A stretch of DNA of 64,000 bases. It comes from Coleophoma eucalyptorum (lineage: Eukaryota > Ascomycota > Leotiomycetes > Helotiales > Dermateaceae). The stretch spans positions 62,001 through 126,000 of the forward strand of contig JALRME010000042.1 of the NCBI GenBank assembly GCA_026120035.1, in the 5' to 3' direction. The notes beneath the pieces were generated by a model. It saw only the letters and a list, made by a program, of their open reading frames with translations. It made no database searches and was not told where the DNA came from. Below, one piece after another: positions 58,859 through 64,000 of this stretch; position 1 is the stretch's first letter, and the number at the start of each line of letters is the position of its first letter. The position numbers and the translations under genes are program-made.

Positions 58859-60486
58859 TTAAAGCCAGTGTTGTTTCCAAATATCCAGTTGATCAAGGCT
58901 TCCGCTCCACTTGTACATACATTATAGTCAGAATTTATTGTGTAATAAAAAAAACAGCCTCTCAAAGAATACGCCATGCCCAATAAACTCACCTCAAAGT
59001 CCACATCTAACACTTCCCGGATCCCTTCATCTACTTGCGGTCTCTGGAAGCTCTTCTGGAGTCGACGAAATGGGATTCTTGCGAATATCGGGCGGTCATC
59101 GGTAGTCATCTATTGAGTTTTGTATTACTTTAGTAAGGTTAGGTATGAAGTGGTTTGGGAGAAAGGGAATACGGCCCAGGGTTAAAGATGCATAGCACAT
59201 ACCAAGGGCCCACCGAGAGCTCTCACGGAATCGTTATGTAGACATAAGTCAGAGGGAGCGGTAAAATTGAAAGAACGGGTTTGGATATGGTTTTTCTGAG
59301 CCAATGGCAGCCATTGGCTGCGAAGGGAGGTAGTTGTGTTGATATCATCTGGCGCAAAGTTTCAGTATAATTAGGGGGGGGGGGTAGAATCGAATTGGCT
59401 GTAGGTAATCTGGAGAGCTAGAGAGGGGATAGATACCTATCACTACTGATTCCCCGTCTTTAAGAAGCTGATCTGCAACCTTGAAGCACTCATCTAAGCT
59501 CCCTATATCATGTTCATTAATTCTTTTATAACCTAGCGGCTGCAGAAACTTTTTGTAATAAGTCGTTTTCCCGGCTCCAGGGAGACCAACAAGGATTAAT
59601 AGCTCAGCTTTCTCGGGACTCTTAAGTATTCTTGCTTCTTGGAAATCGAGATATTAGATATCATTCAAGAAGAGACAGAGGCGTTGGCTGTAAGGTTTCT
59701 TACCTGGGTCATAATTTGACGTACCACCCAAATCGGCTGGAAGATACCACTTGGGATCAAACTTATGGCCCACCTGCTCTGACTTCTCACCCAAGAAGAA
59801 CTCCTCCGGAGTGAAAAAGTCAATGCCCAGATTTTCCGAAAAATGTATATCAGAATCCGAATGATCGCTTTTCCTCCCCGCCGAATCGCCGACTATATAT
59901 GCTTCTACTGTCCCTTGCGTATTGGCACCTTTGGCTACACCGGCACCTAGGACAAACCCAAAGTCCTCACACATAACATGCCACATACCCATCCTTGGCT
60001 TGCGGTACATATCATTTGCACAAGCAGCATAGATTGTAGTTTCTACGCCTAGTTCGTGACACACCGCTTCCATTTTCTCCTTGAAGAGAAAGGACTCGGG
60101 CGCTTCAGTCCCCTCACTTGTGGTGAGCCGGCCTTGGTTAGTAAAGATTACCAGCTCTTGATTGCGGCTGGCGAGAGAGCGCAGTACTCCGGGCACAGAA
60201 GGGTGCCACCACTTCCAGTCTGTAGGAGAGAGTGCATGGAGGCTCCCTGTGGTGGTGGTGATGAGAGTTGAATCCTGTATGCAGTGAGCCCTAGCTAATG
60301 GTGGGATAGTGCGGGGGATTGAGGTGGAGGAGGAGGCAGTACAAGATCGAACGCCGCTATCGTCGTCGAAGCCTGAGTCTGAGAGGAAGGCCTGATCGGA
60401 TCATGGCTTGAATTGCTTCTATGCTCATTGTATCTTCCTTTGAGCAGTGTACCAGTGGCATCTTGAACAAAAGCCCACGAAATCAT
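58859..60486 (-). CDS. pnk1: Polynucleotide kinase/3'-phosphatase
   Basis: A nuclear DNA-end-processing enzyme of about 409 aa. Exons on the minus strand: 60343-60486, 59704-60274, 59437-59637, 59203-59348, 58993-59109 and 58859-58909 (1230 nt, phases fit). The HAD phosphatase half keeps AAFDLDSTL (catalytic DxD), FTNQGR, the KPRMGMW lysine and VGDSAGR. The kinase half has Walker A GLPGAGKTT and a VVIDDINTTT motif, then HNDSVRALG. After Walker A, where human PNKP and yeast-type Pnk1 have Asn-x-Asp, this protein has INEHDIGS: the catalytic Asp position is His281. The last exon (WSGSLDQLDIWKQHWL) matches the family end. The N-terminus is uncertain; an upstream exon may exist before ATG 60486. 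An 11-G run (59374-59384) lies in intron 3. Confidence 0.85.
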
Positions 60487-61058
60487 GTCTTCCGAAAAGC
60501 TCTTGGTATTGTGTCCCGCCCAGCCTTAGGTATTTTGTCTTTTATGAATTTAGTAAAGCCTAAGTACGATGAGGCTCTCTCTGCCCACCGGGAAAAAACG
60601 TCGAACAGAAGCTGGTGGGTCGCAAAGCCTTAATCGAGGCTGTGTGTGGCTGTACGTTGATGTGGTTGTCAGCAGCTGCGCCATCATAGCCGTAACCCTT
60701 GCTATTTGCTCTCACATGCAGAACAATGCGATTCCGGTGAATCATCCCACTTCTGTCGTTCCTCGACACATCGCTAGCTAACTTTCATGAACTTTCATAA
60801 CGGACAAGATTGAGTCAACGGGCCTTCTCTTAACGCATACACACTATAATACATGTTAGCCGCTCGGGTGCCGGACTGTATACCCAGCCATATGAGAGTT
60901 TGTTGCTCTGGTGTATACCAGATTATACAGCTTTCTTTTCTTTCGCATTTTGAATATCTATGAACGGCAACCTACAAACTCCTTCGTATGGGCGACTTAT
61001 GTAAATTGAATCGACAGAATCAGTGTGCAAGCGTCCACCGTGCTTGGCAGATATCAAC
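60487..61058. other. Divergent promoter, pnk1 / NLR
   Basis: Shared 5' region. Open frames near 60560-60781 on both strands could include an unrecognised 5' exon of the kinase/phosphatase gene, but I cannot support one. Nothing else is seen. Confidence 0.45.
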
Positions 61059-64000
61059 ATGACCGAGAAACCCTTGACTAATGAGGTGGAACTTCAAAAA
61101 TATAATGCAACTCTATCTCCCGACGAAAAGTTTCGTTTCCTCGCCACCACTGTCAACGATGTTCTGCTCGATGTTCAGAGCCTGGAGAAGCGGCAGGCCA
61201 TATTCAGCAAAACCCGACGGATCAGTCGGCGTATTGAACCGTTTGTTAACTTCATACAACGATATGCGCCGGTAGTTGATATATTGGTCCAATTTGATCC
61301 TCAGCCTTCGGCTTTGGCATGGGGGTGTTTGCGCTTTCTTATAGACGTAAGTGAAAAAATGCTTTCTACGTGAGAGATCGGAAAGACGAGGCAACTAAAT
61401 GAGAACAATGTAGATCGCCGGCTCATTTGCGAAATATTTTGCAAAGATTATCACCATGATGGAGCAGATCGGGGACATCCTCCCATTATACGAGCGCTAT
61501 ACGCAGATGTTTTCGGACTCGGCACCTTTCCGGGAGGCGTTGACCAACATGTATTTTGACGTTGTCCTGTTTTTATGTCGGGCAAGAGCTATCTTTAAAG
61601 GCAATGGTACTAAGCCAAACCTTCTCATTTCCATCTTCAATAAGAAAGAACGCTGACACAACTTCAAAGCTTTGAAAACGATTGTGAAATCAGCTTGGAA
61701 ACCATTCGAGAATGAGTTTGAGGATGTCATTTCTGCACTAGGGCGCCATACCAAGATATTGGAAGCTGAAACTACATTTGCCCATCGCCAAACAGTGCAT
61801 ATTGACCGCCAACGGAGAGTCATCAAGTGGTTGGCTCCAGTTGATGTTGAGACTGACTTTCGAAGAGAACGAAAGAGAAGAACGGACGGCACATGTTTGT
61901 GGATCAAAAAGAACCCCAAATTTGAAAGTTGGAAAGACACTCAATCTCAAGACTCCATTCTTTGGATAACTGGTCGACCGGGGAGTGGAAAATCAGTTCT
62001 ATCTACCTCTGTTATAGAGTACCTCCAGCATTACAGGGAGAATCGCAAAGAGTGTGAAGTTGCGTACTTCTTTTTCGACAAGAATAACGAGAGAACCACT
62101 ACATCACTATCTTTGATCGTGAGTTTAATAGGGCAGCTTGTCGATAGGTTATCAACAATTCCTTCTAATCTCTTGTCCGCATACCAAGCAGCTACAAAGT
62201 TTGGTCGTTCTCAGTGCTCGGACTCAGAAAAGCCTACTGAAATGCTGATTTCTCTCGTTAAAGATATCTCCGTCGTATATGTTGTACTCGATGGTCTGGA
62301 TGAATGCAATGATTTAAGTAATACTCTTGATTTCATATCCAGAATCACGCGAGAAGCACCGAACATCCGTCTACTTTGTGTAAGCAGAGAGGCTGAAGTG
62401 CTAAAAAAAGCCTTAGAACCTTATCCCACGATAAGATTGAATCCTGGATATATACAGGGCGATATTGACACGTTTCTGTCCGAAGAAATCAGAGCTCTTT
62501 CAGAATCCTTAGGGGAAGATCTCAATACTATGCTCTTTAAACGACTGTCACGAGACGCAAATGGGAACTTTCTCTGGGCGTATCTTATGATTCACAATCT
62601 CAAGGCAGCTCCAAGTTTATATGAACTCAAAGCAATGATGGAGAAAGTACCCCAGGGATTGGTAGAGATGTATGGTTCGATGCTGTCGGACCTTGAAAAG
62701 GAAACGGAGGCAACGCAAAAAATGATGAGAGAAATGTTCATGTGGATATGTTGCAGTGTCCACCCGCTTTCCTGGCCGGAACTTCAAACTGCGCTTGCTA
62801 TAGATCCAAAAGATGAAGACTTCGACCCCTCAAAGATACCATTCAAGCCGGTAATTCTGCGCTTGTGTAGCCCACTGATCGAATATAGTGTAGAGGAAGA
62901 CGTCTTTCGCCCCATCCATCTGTCTCTTTGCGACTTCTTTCTCGATCCGACCCTATACTCGTCAAATGCTACTCAAATATCAAGCTTCACAAAGACATTT
63001 TGCTCGTCAAAAAAGGAATCTCATTCTACTATCACAAGATCTTGCTTGACGTACCTAAGCTTGCCATCTATTGCTTCTACCGTTACGCACAGCAAAAACG
63101 CCTCGCCTTTCGTTGGATATGTAACAAGCAGCTGGTGTCAGCACCTATTACAGTCTGAGCCAGGCCTTGAACTTCAAGAACAATTGATTAAGTTTCTATC
63201 TTCGACTCATCAGCGCCGTATATGGCAAACAAGATGGCTACTAATTGACATGGCGAGCTATCCTTTGCCACGACTCCTGCACTTCCAAAGGTCTATCCAA
63301 TCGTGGATTAAAGGCTCGAAATTTTCAACAGATTTTACTTTTGATGCCCTTGAGGACATGTTCGGTGTTCTCCTTAGCCTTGATTCCTCGGCTCCTAAGT
63401 ACCTGGAAACACCAACGACCAATTCTCAAATTCACATTGGTCACTTCGAAAAAATGATGGTAGTCCGTGATCTCGCTAGAGGATATACCATCACCGGCCG
63501 GCTTAATGATGCAAGAAAATGGCTCGAAGATACACATGTACAGCAAGAAGAGAATAGAGGTAAGGATAGCTTCGAAAGTGTGTGGATACTAAATTCACTT
63601 GGCATGATCTATGACCAGCTGCAACTATTCTCTCTCTCAGTAGAAACCCAACTCCATGCGTTGAACATCCAAAAAGAGAAATTACCAGCTGGACACCTTG
63701 ATGCCGTCTGGACGAGCAATGAGCTTGGACGCGTATACCGGCATCTTTCAAAACTTGAGGAAGCAGAAACGGCCCATTTACAAGCTCTTGATATATTAGA
63801 AAACACCCTTCCCAAAGATGACCCGCACATAATCTGGACTATCAACTGCTTAGCTCGCACTTACCGACTCATGGGAAAGATCGACGAAGCGCTTTCTCTG
63901 CATCAACGTGCCTGTACTATCCAAATCCAGACCCTCGGACCTAACCACCCACACACCCTCTGGACCATATCTGACATTTCTCGTTGTCTTCGAGATCAGG
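61059..64000 (+). CDS. NACHT-TPR STAND protein (fungal NLR, 3' partial)
   Basis: The gene runs off the window end; about 937 residues are visible. Exons: 61059-61346, 61414-61606 and 61670 onward. The N-terminal helical region (FAxx-type, with AWGCLRFLIDIAGSFAKYF) resembles the N-terminal domain common in fungal NACHT proteins. The NTPase has Walker A GRPGSGKS (about residue 262) and Walker B VVLDGLDEC (about residue 366), then a helical arm (HLSLCDFFLDP). From about residue 790 degenerate-to-regular tetratricopeptide repeats begin (NSLGMIYDQLQ, NELGRVYRHLSKLEEAE, NCLARTYRLMGKIDEAL), each ending with the WT.N start of the next 42-residue kinesin-light-chain-like unit. ATG 61059 is chosen as first true ATG. 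Role in non-self recognition is inferred from architecture. Confidence 0.85.

Noticed and set aside
59374..59384. Run of 11 G as a possible regulatory or recombination signal
   Set aside because: It lies inside an intron of pnk1, where it reads as a C-rich tract; a homopolymer or assembly artefact is as likely.

Overview
The window is nuclear DNA of a filamentous ascomycete (Pezizomycotina). The signs are short GT-AG introns (mostly 45-70 nt) in almost every gene, four Zn2Cys6 transcription factors with fungal-specific regulatory regions, several major-facilitator transporters, and two STAND/NLR-type NTPases of the kind fungi use in self/non-self recognition. I see no tRNA, rRNA, transposon or repeat array. 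The exact taxon cannot be told from the sequence. Gene models were built by reading splice junctions by eye. In most of them exon lengths and phases add up exactly to an open frame, which is the main support for the exon coordinates.

Layout. 1-3567: 5'-truncated gene for a membrane-anchored SMP/C2 lipid-transfer-like protein (Mug190 type). 4323-17348: a compact pentose/polyol catabolism block, made of a sugar/polyol MFS transporter, an SDR ketose reductase, a Zn2Cys6 regulator, an L-arabitol 4-dehydrogenase, a broken L-xylulose-reductase-like SDR, a D-xylulose reductase (xylitol dehydrogenase) and a monocarboxylate-type MFS carrier. 17771-26582: a PhyH-family dioxygenase, two further Zn2Cys6 regulators and a second monocarboxylate-type carrier. 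27371-31528: an M20 amidohydrolase and a Dal5-like anion permease. 32329-37137: an aldo-keto reductase and a GH3 beta-glucosidase with a PA14 insert, sharing one divergent promoter. 37825-38208: a small four-helix membrane protein. 38832-47619: an Ayr1-like SDR, a Zn2Cys6 regulator, a DHA14 drug transporter and an isopenicillin-N-synthase-like oxygenase, a possible small regulated cluster. 48448-49719: a rhodopsin-fold (satratoxin SC1-like) membrane protein. 51613-53685: a Trk potassium transporter. 54479-64000: a lipase-like/NACHT NLR, a polynucleotide kinase/phosphatase, and a NACHT-TPR NLR cut by the window end.

How the genes fit together. LAD (L-arabitol to L-xylulose), an L-xylulose reductase (to xylitol) and xylitol dehydrogenase (to D-xylulose) are consecutive steps of the fungal L-arabinose/L-arabitol route. 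Here the two NAD-type dehydrogenases lie beside two reductase-family SDRs, a transporter and a regulator. The SDR most like a dedicated L-xylulose reductase is interrupted by a stop codon exactly where its catalytic tyrosine should be, and its catalytic lysine is also changed, so the intact SDR at 6872 is the likely substitute. The AKR/beta-glucosidase promoter holds a perfect palindrome of two CGGGTAAA elements, the form described for the pentose regulators AraR/XlnR, hinting at a wider sugar-utilisation regulon.

Other notable signals: five introns that appear to use GC instead of GT donors (about 60 introns modelled), an 8-nt micro-exon, substitutions at key residues of three proteins (Trk filter glycine, PNK kinase aspartate, XDH cofactor aspartate), a hairpin-forming inverted repeat upstream of LAD, and a diverged tandem duplication in the regulator/transporter promoter.
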